A stretch of DNA of 64,000 nt from an uncultured Clostridia bacterium (GTDB taxonomy: Bacteria > Bacillota > Clostridia > Christensenellales > Borkfalkiaceae). The position numbers were made by a program, and so were the translations under genes. The stretch is from positions 120,316-184,315 of the forward strand of contig CAKNLK010000001.1 in the NCBI GenBank assembly GCA_930989535.1. The letters run 5' to 3'. Below the pieces are notes generated by a model, which saw only the letters and a program-made list of their open reading frames with translations, was not told where the DNA came from and ran no database searches. This document shows, piece after piece, positions 34,126 to 42,852 of the stretch (its first letter is position 1; each line of letters opens with the position of its first letter).

Positions 34126-34332
34126 ATGTTCAAAAAAATTTTTATCATCGCGGCGGCCGCCGTTTGCCTCGCTGCTGCCGCATGGCTCATCTTCGGTTTT
34201 ACGAAAGAGCAGAGCGCGCCGCGCGTCGGGAATTTTCTGTACGCCGAGGCGAGCGTGCCCGCCATGAAAATTGCCCCGCCGAAGCTCTCCTTTCCGCCCT
34301 ATCCGCACGGCAAACCGCTGCACCGAATTTGA
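34126..34332 (+). CDS. Possible small membrane-anchored protein (68 aa)
   Basis: Open frame in the gap between two minus-strand genes. The product begins MFKKIFIIAAAAVCLAAAAW, a lysine-led hydrophobic segment typical of a membrane anchor or signal peptide, followed by a short Pro-rich tail. It stops 19 bp before the end of the convergent macrodomain gene. There is no clear ribosome site or promoter, so it may be chance; the signal-like N-terminus and fit in an otherwise empty 300-bp gap are its only support. Confidence 0.3.
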   Translation: MFKKIFIIAAAAVCLAAAAWLIFGFTKEQSAPRVGNFLYAEASVPAMKIAPPKLSFPPYPHGKPLHRI

Positions 34333-34351
34333 CGGCCAAACTGAAAGCGGA

Positions 34352-35200
34352 CTACCTGGTATTTTTCAGCACGTCCTCGTAGATTTCCCTGTCTTTGTCC
34401 AAAAACACGTCGAATATGACGCGGAGCTCGTAATCCGTCTCCAACAGCCAATTTTTGACGGCGCCGACGGCAATCGCCGCGGCCTCGTCGTTCGGGAACC
34501 CGAAGATGCCCGTCGAAATGCAGCAGAACGCAATCGACTGCAGCTTCATCTGCTTCGCCAAATTCAGGCTGGAAATATAGCAGTTGCGCAAGACGCGCCT
34601 GTCCTCGTCGGTCACGCGCACGCCGACCATCGGCCCTACCGTATGAATAATGTACTTGGACGGAAGGTTGTAGGCGCGGGTGATTTTCGCGCACCCCGCA
34701 GGCTCCGGCTCCCCCTGCGCGCCCATGATTTTGGAGCAGTCCAGCCGCACCTGCACGCCCGCGCGGGAATGAATGACGTTGTCGATACACTTATGGTGCG
34801 GGATAAAGCAGCCCAAGAGCGCGTTGTTCGCGGCGTTGACGATTGCGTCCGCGTCCAGCCGCGTGATATCGCCCTGCCAAAGCGCGATGTTGTTCCTGTA
34901 CTCGAAAGAGGAAACGTTGACTATGCCGTTTTCCAAAATCTCGCTTCGGAACAGCTTGTCCTGAATCTCCAAAAAGCGGGGCGAAACGGGGTTGGGCAGG
35001 CGCTGGTTCAGATACCCCCAAATCAAGTCGCGCTTGACCTTATATGGATAGCTGAATGCGGCGATCTCGTTGCGCTCCTCCAACAGGACAGCCAGCATCT
35101 CGTCGCATATCTTGCTCTTCTCCTCTTCGGAAAGAATCTCGGCGGGCTTTTGCTCGTATTCGAGATTTATCATGTCTTTATATTCGTCCAACGTCAACAT
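34352..35200 (-). CDS. Zinc-dependent macrodomain protein-ADP-ribose hydrolase
   Basis: Removes ADP-ribose from proteins. The 282-residue product has a helical N-terminal extension (about 1–95) and a macrodomain (about 100–275). The ADP-ribose loop WQGDITRLDADAIVNAANN is followed by the Zn-site signature ALLGCFIPHHKCID (Cys/His ligands), and the second loop is STGIFGFPN. This is the Firmicute Zn-macrodomain type that in some species sits with SirTM, GcvH-L and LplA2; none of these is here. ATG 35200 is used because GGAGG is 5 nt upstream. No promoter was recognised; an aconitase-operon terminator lies between. Confidence 0.9.
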   Translation of the reverse strand: MLTLDEYKDMINLEYEQKPAEILSEEEKSKICDEMLAVLLEERNEIAAFSYPYKVKRDLIWGYLNQRLPNPVSPRFLEIQDKLFRSEILENGIVNVSSFEYRNNIALWQGDITRLDADAIVNAANNALLGCFIPHHKCIDNVIHSRAGVQVRLDCSKIMGAQGEPEPAGCAKITRAYNLPSKYIIHTVGPMVGVRVTDEDRRVLRNCYISSLNLAKQMKLQSIAFCCISTGIFGFPNDEAAAIAVGAVKNWLLETDYELRVIFDVFLDKDREIYEDVLKNTR

Positions 35201-35260
35201 ACCCGCCTCCAAAAAGAAATTCAAAGAACTGTGCCGTGCCCGCCCGATGGAATCAAGCGA

Positions 35261-35289
35261 AAAAAGGGCGCCGAAGCATTCCCCTTTTT
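35261..35289 (-). terminator. Intrinsic terminator of the aconitase-family gene
   Basis: AAAAAGGG (35261–35268) pairs with CCCTTTTT (35282–35289), 13-nt loop, and TTTTTTCG follows on the minus strand. Confidence 0.8.
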
Positions 35290-35296
35290 CCGTTGC

Positions 35297-37528
35297 TTAT
35301 TTCGCGGCGTTAAAGTTGATGAGGCAGCCCTTCAATATGATACTGCGCTCGTCCTGCGTCAAGCTGCCCAACCCGAGCTCGATATCCTTGACCCCGTGCT
35401 TGCTGATATGCTTGGCGGGGATTTTTTCCGCGCCTTCCGCCACATATTTGTCGATGTTTTCAATATAGATATAGTCGCCCACTTTGAAATGCAGCTTATC
35501 CGCCGTGAACGGGAGCATGCCCCAGTTGATAAGGTTGCTGCGGTAACGCTTTGTGGCGTACTCCTTGGCGATGTTCGCGATGCCGCCCAAAACACGCTGG
35601 CAGGAGGCCGCCTGTTCGCGCGCGGAACCGTCGCCGGGCTTGTTCGCCACGACGCAGCTGCCGTAAATGGTGCCCTCGCCCAAAACAATCTCTTTATCCT
35701 GCAAATCCTTGAGCACCGATTCGGGAAGGCTGCCCGTTTCGCGGCGCACTTCTTCCGCCGCTTTGACTTCCTTCGCGCGGCCGACGTAGCCGGGGTCTTT
35801 GCGCGACAGAGCAAACTCCGCGAGTTTGAGCGGGTTGGAGCGGTACGAAGAGGTTTCGCCCGAAGGGATGAGCTCGTCCGTCGTCGTGACGGGGTCATTG
35901 ATGACGCTGACCGCCTTGATAAGCACGTTTTTGCCGAGCGGAATCATCTCCGGCCAGTCGGCGATGTTCGGGCCGTACACGAGCTCCGCGTCCTTATTCG
36001 GATGCCCCGCGCCGCGGTAGACGCGCTTTTCGTAGATGGCGGAATCGAAGAAATACTTTTTGACCTTTTTGGTGTAATGCGCCTCCGTCGCCGGCGTAAG
36101 TCTGCCGCCGTTTGCCGCCGTAGCCGCAATCGAGCGCGCGTCCATGAGCGCGACCGCCGCGAGCTGGCCGGCCGCGGGTTTGCTCCCCTCGCGGCTCTCG
36201 AAGTTACGCGTGGTATGGCGGATGGAAAGCCCGTTGTTGGCGGGCACGTCTCCCGCGCCGAAGCAGGGGCCGCAGAACGCCGTCTTGACGATGGCGCCCG
36301 CGTCCATCAATTTGCCGATATATCCGTTGTCGACCAGCGCCTTGTAGACGGGCTGGCTGGAGGGATAGACGCTGAGCGAAAATTCGTCCGCGCCCGTCGA
36401 GCCGTCCTTCAAAATCTCGCACGCCTCGGCGATGTTCTCGTACATGCCGCCCGCGCAGCCGGCGATGATGCCCTGATTGACATATAACCCGTCCTCGCGG
36501 ATCTTGTCGGTGAGGTTGAAATTGTCGTCGCCGCGCAGCTTTCTGCCCGCAGCTTCCACCTCTTCGAGAATCTCGCGCGGGTGCTCCAGCAGCTCGCGGA
36601 TGGTAAACGCGTTGCTGGGATGGAACGGAAGCGCAATCATCGGTTCAATCGTGCTCAGGTTGATTACGATAGCGCTGTCATAATAGGCGGGGTCGGAAGG
36701 CCTGAGCTCTTTATAATCCTGCCCGCGGCCGTGGACTTCGTAGTACTCGCGCGTCTTTTCGTCCGTCTCCCAAACGGAGGAAAGGCAGGCCGTCTCCGTC
36801 GTCATCACGTCGATGCCGTTGCGGTAATCCATCGAAAGGTTTTTGATTCCGGGGCCGATAAATTCGAGGATTTTATTTTTGACAAAACCCGTCTTGAACA
36901 CCGCGCCGCACAGGGCAATCGCCACGTCCTGCGGGCCGACGCCCTTTTTCAGGCTGCCGCGGAGATAGACCGCCACGACCTCGGGGCGTTTGATGTCGTA
37001 CGTCTGATTCAAAATCTGTTTGACGAGCTCCGGGCCGCCCTCGCCGACAGCCAGCGTGCCGAGCGCGCCGTAGCGGGTATGCGAGTCGCTTCCCAAAATC
37101 ATGCGGCCGACTTTCGCCTCCATCTCGCGCATATATTGGTGGATGACGGCAAGGTGCGGCGGAACATAATTCGCGCCGTACTTCTTCGCCGCGGAGAGAC
37201 CGAACACGTGATCGTCCTCGTTGATTGTGCCGCCCACCGCGCACAGCGAGTTGTGGCAGTTCGTCAGCGTGTACGAGAGCGGGAACTCCCGCAAGCCGCT
37301 CGCCTTCGCCGTCTGAATAATTCCGACATATGTAATATCGTGCGAAGCAATGGCGTCAAAGCGGAGGCGCATATTCTGCTCGTCCCCCTTGTTGTGCGCC
37401 TTCAAAATTTTATACGCCATCGTTCCGCGCTGCGCCGCAAGTTTTTGCTCGCCCGTCTGAAACGCCTGGCGCTCCTTCACGAGCTGTCCGCCCATATAGT
37501 AGCATCCGCTCTTGATTAGCTTGACCAT
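35297..37528 (-). CDS. Aconitase-family hydratase
   Basis: A 743-residue 4Fe-4S (de)hydratase of the aconitase superfamily, closest in look to the 'hydratase'/YbhJ group and not to the citrate-cycle enzyme. Visible segments are GSDSHTRYGALGTLAVGEGG (about 148–167), the cluster ligands GIIAGCAGG and CGPCFGAGD, and the swivelling C-domain with the active-site YRSNLINWGM-type Arg loop. The substrate is unknown; no leuCD-like or citrate-cycle genes are adjacent. It has a near-consensus promoter and GGGAG 7 nt before ATG 37528, and forms a single-gene unit. Confidence 0.85.
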   Translation of the reverse strand: MVKLIKSGCYYMGGQLVKERQAFQTGEQKLAAQRGTMAYKILKAHNKGDEQNMRLRFDAIASHDITYVGIIQTAKASGLREFPLSYTLTNCHNSLCAVGGTINEDDHVFGLSAAKKYGANYVPPHLAVIHQYMREMEAKVGRMILGSDSHTRYGALGTLAVGEGGPELVKQILNQTYDIKRPEVVAVYLRGSLKKGVGPQDVAIALCGAVFKTGFVKNKILEFIGPGIKNLSMDYRNGIDVMTTETACLSSVWETDEKTREYYEVHGRGQDYKELRPSDPAYYDSAIVINLSTIEPMIALPFHPSNAFTIRELLEHPREILEEVEAAGRKLRGDDNFNLTDKIREDGLYVNQGIIAGCAGGMYENIAEACEILKDGSTGADEFSLSVYPSSQPVYKALVDNGYIGKLMDAGAIVKTAFCGPCFGAGDVPANNGLSIRHTTRNFESREGSKPAAGQLAAVALMDARSIAATAANGGRLTPATEAHYTKKVKKYFFDSAIYEKRVYRGAGHPNKDAELVYGPNIADWPEMIPLGKNVLIKAVSVINDPVTTTDELIPSGETSSYRSNPLKLAEFALSRKDPGYVGRAKEVKAAEEVRRETGSLPESVLKDLQDKEIVLGEGTIYGSCVVANKPGDGSAREQAASCQRVLGGIANIAKEYATKRYRSNLINWGMLPFTADKLHFKVGDYIYIENIDKYVAEGAEKIPAKHISKHGVKDIELGLGSLTQDERSIILKGCLINFNAAK

Positions 37529-37562
37529 ATCGATACTCCCGCTAAAAAGAATTTTTATATCA

Positions 37563-37591
37563 ATTATACCCGCAAGAGAACGTTTTGTCAA
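37563..37591 (-). promoter_or_regulatory. Promoter of the aconitase-family gene
   Basis: TTGACA (37591–37586), 17-bp spacer, TATAAT (37568–37563): full consensus. Confidence 0.88.
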
Positions 37592-37610
37592 ACGGATGGT
37601 TTGAATCCAT

Positions 37611-37659
37611 ATAAAAAATAAAAGCGGAAAACCGCCATGCCGTCGGCGATATTCCGCTT
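37611..37659 (-). terminator. Intrinsic terminator of the SDR gene
   Basis: AAGCGGAA (37622–37629) pairs with TTCCGCTT (37652–37659), with inner pairing of CCGCC/GGCG; the minus strand continues TTATTTTTTAT. Confidence 0.8.
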
Positions 37660-37686
37660 GTTATGCGTAACATAATACTATGCAAA

Positions 37687-38565
37687 TTACTGTTTATACA
37701 TCTTTTTATTGATATATTGCGTCGTTTTATCCGGCAAAACGCGCTTTGCCATGGCATAGAATTTATTCCAGCCGCCGCACTGCAAAAGGAGCGGCGGATT
37801 TTTGCCGCAAACGGCGTCCGCAACCGAGCGGGCAACTTCGCCGGCACTCATACCGCCCTGCTCCATCTCCGCGAGCGCGGAAGCCGCCAGTTTTACCTTC
37901 TCCGCATATTCCCCGTTTTCCGCATCGCCGTACACTTTTCGCTTGAAAGTAAACGCGGTGGACGTACCTCCCGGCTGAACGGAGCAGACGCGGATGCCGT
38001 ACGGCTCCAGCTCGAGCGCCGCACCCTTGACGAGCATATCGATTGCCGCTTTCGAGGCGCTGTAGAAGCTGTCGAACGCGACAGGAAAAAGCCCGCCCAT
38101 GGAGCTGACAAGGACGATTCTCCCGCCCCGCTCCTTCATAAACGGCACAGCGGCCTGTATCGCACGGACGGCGCCGAAATAGTTGACATCGAATAAATAG
38201 CGATAATCCTTTTCGTCCGCATATTCGATGGGCGCCGCCATCGAAAACCCGGCGCAATAAACGAGCGCGTACAGCTCGTTCCCCGTCGCCGCCGCAGCCT
38301 CCCCGATTGCCTTTTCCAGGGAGTTGCCCGCTGAGACGTCCGCGCGAAAATTCCGAACGCGGTCGAGCGTGCAGGGCGTGCGCGATATATTCGACACGGC
38401 AAAGCCGCGGCCGAGCAGCCGCAGCGCCGTTTCATACCCTATGCCCGACGACGCGCCTATGATGACGATTGCCTTTTCCCGCTCTTTCTCCCGCGCGATG
38501 TACTCTGTATTGTCCGTTTTTTCCTCGTTCGGAGCAAACTTCTCTGTCCTTTCATTCTTATCCAT
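37687..38565 (-). CDS. Short-chain dehydrogenase/reductase
   Basis: A 292-residue NAD(P)-dependent oxidoreductase. The charged N-terminal stretch of about 30 residues precedes the Rossmann motif VIIGASSGIGYETA (about 34–47), the catalytic Ser region VLVSSMGGL and YSASKAA (Tyr-x3-Lys). The substrate is unknown. I take ATG 38565 as the start; the open frame continues far upstream but there runs antisense-frame through the ZIP transporter and loses SDR character. No good ribosome site precedes this ATG, so a start further downstream is possible. It follows the transporter by 47 bp. Confidence 0.82.
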   Translation of the reverse strand: MDKNERTEKFAPNEEKTDNTEYIAREKEREKAIVIIGASSGIGYETALRLLGRGFAVSNISRTPCTLDRVRNFRADVSAGNSLEKAIGEAAAATGNELYALVYCAGFSMAAPIEYADEKDYRYLFDVNYFGAVRAIQAAVPFMKERGGRIVLVSSMGGLFPVAFDSFYSASKAAIDMLVKGAALELEPYGIRVCSVQPGGTSTAFTFKRKVYGDAENGEYAEKVKLAASALAEMEQGGMSAGEVARSVADAVCGKNPPLLLQCGGWNKFYAMAKRVLPDKTTQYINKKMYKQ

Positions 38566-38612
38566 ACCCGCAGTATGGACAAAATCCGATTTATTTATGC
38601 GCGGTACCCCAA

Positions 38613-39398
38613 TCAACCGAGCAATACGTCGAGAAACATCATTACGGCAAATCCCGCCGCAACGCCGAGCGTCGAAGAAACTTTGCCGTCCGCGACGCCG
38701 GACGGAATCAATTCCGAGCAGGATACGGCAATCATCGCGCCCGCTGAAAAGGAGAGCGCCCAAGGCAGAATACCCGAAACGAACTCCACGGCAACCGCGC
38801 CGAGAACGCCTGCCGCGATTTCGACGAGCCCCGAAAACTGCCCGATTAGAAAGGCCTTCCCCGGCCGCATGCCCTGGTTGCGGAGGGGCACGGACACGCA
38901 CAGCCCCTCGGGGAAATTTTGAATACCGATGCCGACGGCGAGCATTACAGCAGCTATCCAAGCGCCGTAATCGCCTGCAAGCGAGCCGAACGCGACGCCG
39001 ACGGCAAAACCCTCGGGAATATTGTGAAGAGTCATTGCAAAGAACATCAATGCGCCGCCCCGCTCTTTCTCCCCCGAAAACACTTGAAAGCGGGAAAGGA
39101 CGGCGGAAGAAGCCACAATAAACACCCCTCCCGCCAAAAATCCGATTGACAAAACGGCGGCGATTGCGGCAGCGCCGCTGCCCGCCGCCGAAAGCCGCTC
39201 CTGCGCGGGCAGGAGAAGCGAAAAAAAGCTCGCGGCAATCATGATGCCCGCCGCAACGCCCTGCATCACGTTGAGCATGCACTTGCTGAACTTGTTCGAA
39301 AAGAATACGACCGACGCGCCCAGCGCTGTCATCAGATATGTAAATCCTGTCGCCAACAAAGCCTGCACCGCAGCCGGCAGGCCTATCCAAAATTCCAC
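38613..39398 (-). CDS. ZIP-family metal transporter (ZupT-like)
   Basis: A 261-residue membrane protein with eight predicted helices that imports Zn2+ or other divalent metals. The metal-site motifs HNIPEGFAVG (about 122–131, TM4) and NFPEGLCV (about 158–165, TM5) are intact. A histidine-rich loop is absent. GTG start at 39398 with GGAGG 8 nt upstream. A 13-bp inverted repeat with one mismatch (39410–39451) covers its ribosome site and may regulate it by metal or RNA structure. Confidence 0.92.
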   Translation of the reverse strand: MEFWIGLPAAVQALLATGFTYLMTALGASVVFFSNKFSKCMLNVMQGVAAGIMIAASFFSLLLPAQERLSAAGSGAAAIAAVLSIGFLAGGVFIVASSAVLSRFQVFSGEKERGGALMFFAMTLHNIPEGFAVGVAFGSLAGDYGAWIAAVMLAVGIGIQNFPEGLCVSVPLRNQGMRPGKAFLIGQFSGLVEIAAGVLGAVAVEFVSGILPWALSFSAGAMIAVSCSELIPSGVADGKVSSTLGVAAGFAVMMFLDVLLG

Positions 39399-39409
39399 CG
39401 GTTTTTCCT

Positions 39410-39451
39410 CCGTAAAATATCCTCTCTACAGTTTATTCGGATATTTTGCGG
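39410..39451 (-). promoter_or_regulatory. Inverted repeat over the ZIP transporter ribosome site
   Basis: Arms CCGTAAAATATCC (39410–39422) and GGATATTTTGCGG (39439–39451), 12 of 13 paired, 16-nt loop. In the mRNA the 3' arm runs into CGGAGG, the ribosome site. It may be an operator or a translation-controlling stem. Confidence 0.5.
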
Positions 39452-39518
39452 AGTGTGCTGCAACAGGCGAATGAACATTGCAAACTATTTTGTCCGCACA
39501 GCGTCTCCAAAACGCACG

Positions 39519-39548
39519 AAAGCCGCGCCCGATGCCGGGCGCGGCTTT
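39519..39548 (-). terminator. Intrinsic terminator of the sufCB operon
   Basis: A perfect 13-bp stem (39519–39531 with 39536–39548) with a 4-nt loop lies 38 bp after the SufB-like stop. T residues flank it only weakly on the minus strand (TTTCGTGCGTTTT). Confidence 0.75.
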
Positions 39549-39586
39549 TGCCTTTCTAAAACAACAATTTTACAATTATTGTCTAT

Positions 39587-40513
39587 TTAATTTAAGAATC
39601 CTTTGATGACGGCGTCTTCCGCCTCCTGCTCGGAGAGACCGAGGCTCATGAGCTTTAACAGCTGCTCGCCCGCAATTTTGCCGACGGCCGCCTCGTGCAC
39701 CAAGCTCGCCTCGGGGCTGACGGCATCAATCTTCGGCGTGGAGATGATGCGCGCGCCGTCCAACACGATGCCGTCGCACTCGACGTGCCCGAAGCACTCG
39801 TTTTTGCCGACCATGTCCGACTTGAACTGCTGGAGAGAGTTCCCCTTGGCAACGCTGCGGCTGACGATGTCGGCGCGGCTGTTTTTGCCGGAAAGTTTCA
39901 CCTTGAAATCGGTAATCGCCTTCTCCTCGCCGTCCGTCAAAATCTTCTCCTTGACGAGAAGCTGCGCATTTTTGCCGACGGTGGCGTACGTCTTGCGCTC
40001 GGTATAGGTCACGCCGCCCAGCTGCGTCGATTCGAGGATGAACTGCGCATTTTCCTTCAGATAAATTTTTGTGACGGGGTCGAACACCTTTTTGCCCGTG
40101 CCGCTCCCGTCCGCGTAGTGCCTCTCAACATAGCGCACCTTGGCGTTTTTGCCGACGTAGAAGGTATGCACGCCGTCGTGCTCGGCGTTGCCGCAGGTAT
40201 CGTTGTGGATACCGCACCCCGCGACGATGGTCACGTCGGAATCTTCCCCGATAAAAAAGTCGTTGTAAACCGTATCCTGAAAATCCCCGACGGTGAGAAG
40301 CACGGGGATATGCACCGATTTATTTTTGACGCCGGGCTTGACGATGATGTCGATGCCGTCCTTATCCGTCTTGGAGACGATTTCGACGTCCGTCCCCGAA
40401 TTGCGCGCCAGAAGTTTCCCGTTTTTACGGATATTGAAGCTGCCCTCGGGGATACCGTGCAAATCGGCGATTGTCTCCAACAACTGCTCGTCCGTTCTGT
40501 CCATTTTATCCAT
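39587..40513 (-). CDS. sufB: SufB/SufD-like Fe-S scaffold (minimal Suf system)
   Basis: A 308-residue beta-helix SUF core protein that forms a scaffold with SufC for Fe-S cluster assembly. It has the SufB/SufD core (about 90–290), with the ERHYADGSGTG and VECDGIVLDGARI segments and the C-terminal EASLVHEAAVGKI that contains the conserved Glu/His region of SufB. It is much shorter than SufB (about 470). With SufC and no SufD, SufS or SufU nearby, this is the two-gene 'SmsBC/minimal Suf' arrangement described for Clostridia and archaea. GGAGAA precedes ATG 40513, 2 bp after sufC. Confidence 0.88.
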   Translation of the reverse strand: MDKMDRTDEQLLETIADLHGIPEGSFNIRKNGKLLARNSGTDVEIVSKTDKDGIDIIVKPGVKNKSVHIPVLLTVGDFQDTVYNDFFIGEDSDVTIVAGCGIHNDTCGNAEHDGVHTFYVGKNAKVRYVERHYADGSGTGKKVFDPVTKIYLKENAQFILESTQLGGVTYTERKTYATVGKNAQLLVKEKILTDGEEKAITDFKVKLSGKNSRADIVSRSVAKGNSLQQFKSDMVGKNECFGHVECDGIVLDGARIISTPKIDAVSPEASLVHEAAVGKIAGEQLLKLMSLGLSEQEAEDAVIKGFLN

Positions 40514-40515
40514 GC

Positions 40516-41238
40516 TCAATTCTCCTTTACGTTGCGCCAGCAAAGCGACGGCCTCTGCGTCAGTTTTTGGAACATCTCCTCCCCTCTCCCGATGCTGACG
40601 GGTTTGTCGTTTTCAAAGAGGATTACCTTATCCGCCGTTTCGAGAATGCGCTGTTGATGGCTGACGATGATGACCGTCTTTTCGTGCAGCTTTTCAAACA
40701 CCTTGACCAAATCTTCAAAGCTCCACAAATCGATGCCCGCCTCCGGCTCGTCGAGCAAAAATACGTCGCCCCCCTTCGCGATTGCGGTGGCGAGCTCAAT
40801 GCGCTTGAGCTCCCCGCCGGACAGCGTTCCGTCCACCGCGCGGTCGATGTAGTTGCGCGCGCAGAGCCCGACCGCCGAAAGGCAGTCGCACATGCCGTTC
40901 ATATCCAGCTTTTTTCCGCACGCGAGCTCCAACAGCTTTTTGACCGTGATGCCCTTAAAGCGTACCGGCTGCTGAAAGGCGATGGTAAATCCCTTCTGCG
41001 CGCGTTCTGTGATGGAAAGCCCGGTGATATCCTCCCCGTTGAACACGATTTTGCCGGAGGTCGGCTTGGAAATCCCCATCAAAATGCGGATAAGCGTCGA
41101 TTTTCCGCTCCCGTTCGGGCCTGTAATCACGCTGATTGCCCTGTCTTCAAAGGCAAGGCTCACATTCTTTAAAATATCCTGCTTCTTTCCGCTCGCTTCG
41201 TCTTTGACGGAATAACTTATGTTTTTCAGTTCGAGCAT
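40516..41238 (-). CDS. sufC: SufC ATPase of the minimal Suf system
   Basis: A 240-residue ABC-type ATPase that drives Fe-S cluster assembly with the SufB-like partner. Walker A GPNGSGKST (about 39–47), Q-loop AFQQPVRFKG, signature TLSGGELKRIEL (about 138–149), Walker B VFLLDEPEAGID and VSHQQ switch are present. ATG 41238 with GGGAG upstream is used instead of a longer open frame into the purB terminator. It has its own promoter at 41328–41299 and is followed at once by the SufB-like gene. Confidence 0.93.
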   Translation of the reverse strand: MLELKNISYSVKDEASGKKQDILKNVSLAFEDRAISVITGPNGSGKSTLIRILMGISKPTSGKIVFNGEDITGLSITERAQKGFTIAFQQPVRFKGITVKKLLELACGKKLDMNGMCDCLSAVGLCARNYIDRAVDGTLSGGELKRIELATAIAKGGDVFLLDEPEAGIDLWSFEDLVKVFEKLHEKTVIIVSHQQRILETADKVILFENDKPVSIGRGEEMFQKLTQRPSLCWRNVKEN

Positions 41239-41298
41239 CGAATCTCCCTTGCGCCGCAGTATTTGCGGCGGCAGCTTTAGTATTTCCGATTGGGCTTT

Positions 41299-41328
41299 AT
41301 TATATAGCAAACGGCAGCCCGCCGTCAA
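41299..41328 (-). promoter_or_regulatory. Promoter of sufCB
   Basis: TTGACG (41328–41323), 18-bp spacer, TATAAT (41304–41299). The -35 box lies within the 3' arm of the GC-rich hairpin that follows purB. Confidence 0.7.
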
Positions 41329-41394
41329 ATATTTCGGGCGGGCCGCCGGCGCAGAATTTGCGTTCAATTCCCTCTGCTTTTGTTTCCGAAAAAT

Positions 41395-42831
41395 TTAGAC
41401 GTTGACCTCGCCGTGCTCGCCCAAATCCTGTGCATGCGCCTGCAGTATCGGGTCGATTTCCGCGGCGATAAACTCCTCCACCTGCGCGGGGCTGCGGCCG
41501 ATAAAGTTCTTCGCGTCGAGAATCCCGTCCAATCTGTCCCAAACGGGTTTGAACATCTCGTCGCCCTTGATGAGGTCGATGAGGTTGTTGTCCTTCCCCT
41601 CTTCCTTGACGTTTTTCGCCGCCTGCATGGAGAGGACGCGGATGCGCTCGTGCAGCTCCTGGCGGTTTCCGCCCGCCTTGACGCACTCCATCATGATATT
41701 CTCCGTCGCCATGAACGGCAGTTCCGCCGCGATGTGCTTGGCGATGACCTTTTCGTACACGACGAGGTTTTCGGAGATGTTCATGTACAGATTCAAAATC
41801 GCGTCGATTGCGAGGAACGCCTGCGCGATGACGATGCGCTTATTCGCGCTGTCGTCGAGGGTGCGCTCGAACCACTGCGTGGACGCGGTGACGGCGCAGT
41901 TGATGGGAAGGCTCAACACATAGCGCGAGAGCGAGCCCATGCGCTCGCTGCGCATCGGGTTGCGCTTGTACGCCATCGCGGACGAGCCGATTTGATGCTT
42001 TTCGAACGGCTCCTCGATTTCCTTCATGTTCTGCAGGATGCGGATATCGTTGGAGAAGCGGTAGGCGCTCTGCGCAATCTGCGAGAGCACGCACAATACG
42101 TTGTAGTCGAACTTGCGCGGGTACGTCTGCCCCGTGACGCCGTATACTTTGGAATAGCCGAGCTTGGCAACGACCTTCTTTTCCAGCTCTTTAACCTTCT
42201 CCCCGTCGCCGTTGAATAAATCCAAAAAGCTCGCCTGCGTGCCCGTCGTGCCCTTAACGCCGCGCAGTTTGACGGTGTTTTTGAGGTGCATCAAGTCGAC
42301 GTAGTCCATCTCCAAATCAGACAGCCACAGGGTGGCGCGCTTGCCGACCGTGGTCAGCTGCGCGGGCTGCAGATGCGTGAACCCGAGCGTGGGCACCGCC
42401 CTGTATTGCAGGGCAAACCTTTTGAGCTTGTCCATCACGTTGACGAGTTTTTTCAGGACGATGTTCAGCGCGTCGTCGATGATGATTACCTCGGCGTTGT
42501 CCGTCACATAGCAGGAAGTCGCACCGAGGTGAATGATAGGCTCGGCGGACTTCGCCTGCTTGCCGAACGCCTTGACATGCGCCATTACATCGTGCCGAAC
42601 CTCCCTTTCAAACTTATGCGCGTCGTCGTAGTTGATGTCGTTTTGGAACTTTTTCATCTCCGCGATTTGCCCGTCGGTGATGTTCAGCCCCAATTCCTTT
42701 TCCGATTCCGCAAGCGCAATCCACAGCTTGCGCCAGAGCCGGAACTTTTTATCGTCGGAAAAATTTTCCGCCATTTCTCTGCCCGCGTAGCGGGTGATTA
42801 AAGGATTTTCGTAAACGCTCGTATCCGCCAT
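41395..42831 (-). CDS. purB: Adenylosuccinate lyase
   Basis: Cleaves SAICAR to AICAR and adenylosuccinate to AMP. The 478-residue product is at the long end of the family and resembles the eukaryote-like/clostridial type. Visible motifs are LGATSCYVTDNAE (about 105–117), TLGFTHLQPAQ and the catalytic loop IGSSAMAYKRNP (fumarase-superfamily signature). It is the only purine gene not in the 17–28.8 kb cluster. It has a -10 box TATAAT joined to a palindrome at its start site, so it is likely regulated. GAGAAGG precedes ATG 42831. Confidence 0.96.
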   Translation of the reverse strand: MADTSVYENPLITRYAGREMAENFSDDKKFRLWRKLWIALAESEKELGLNITDGQIAEMKKFQNDINYDDAHKFEREVRHDVMAHVKAFGKQAKSAEPIIHLGATSCYVTDNAEVIIIDDALNIVLKKLVNVMDKLKRFALQYRAVPTLGFTHLQPAQLTTVGKRATLWLSDLEMDYVDLMHLKNTVKLRGVKGTTGTQASFLDLFNGDGEKVKELEKKVVAKLGYSKVYGVTGQTYPRKFDYNVLCVLSQIAQSAYRFSNDIRILQNMKEIEEPFEKHQIGSSAMAYKRNPMRSERMGSLSRYVLSLPINCAVTASTQWFERTLDDSANKRIVIAQAFLAIDAILNLYMNISENLVVYEKVIAKHIAAELPFMATENIMMECVKAGGNRQELHERIRVLSMQAAKNVKEEGKDNNLIDLIKGDEMFKPVWDRLDGILDAKNFIGRSPAQVEEFIAAEIDPILQAHAQDLGEHGEVNV

Positions 42832-42852
42832 AACCTTCTCCCGTGAATAAAT

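Noticed and set aside
38566..39390. Upstream extension of the SDR reading frame through the ZIP transporter gene
   Set aside because: The SDR fold begins after 38565 and the upstream part is merely an alternative frame of the conserved transporter.
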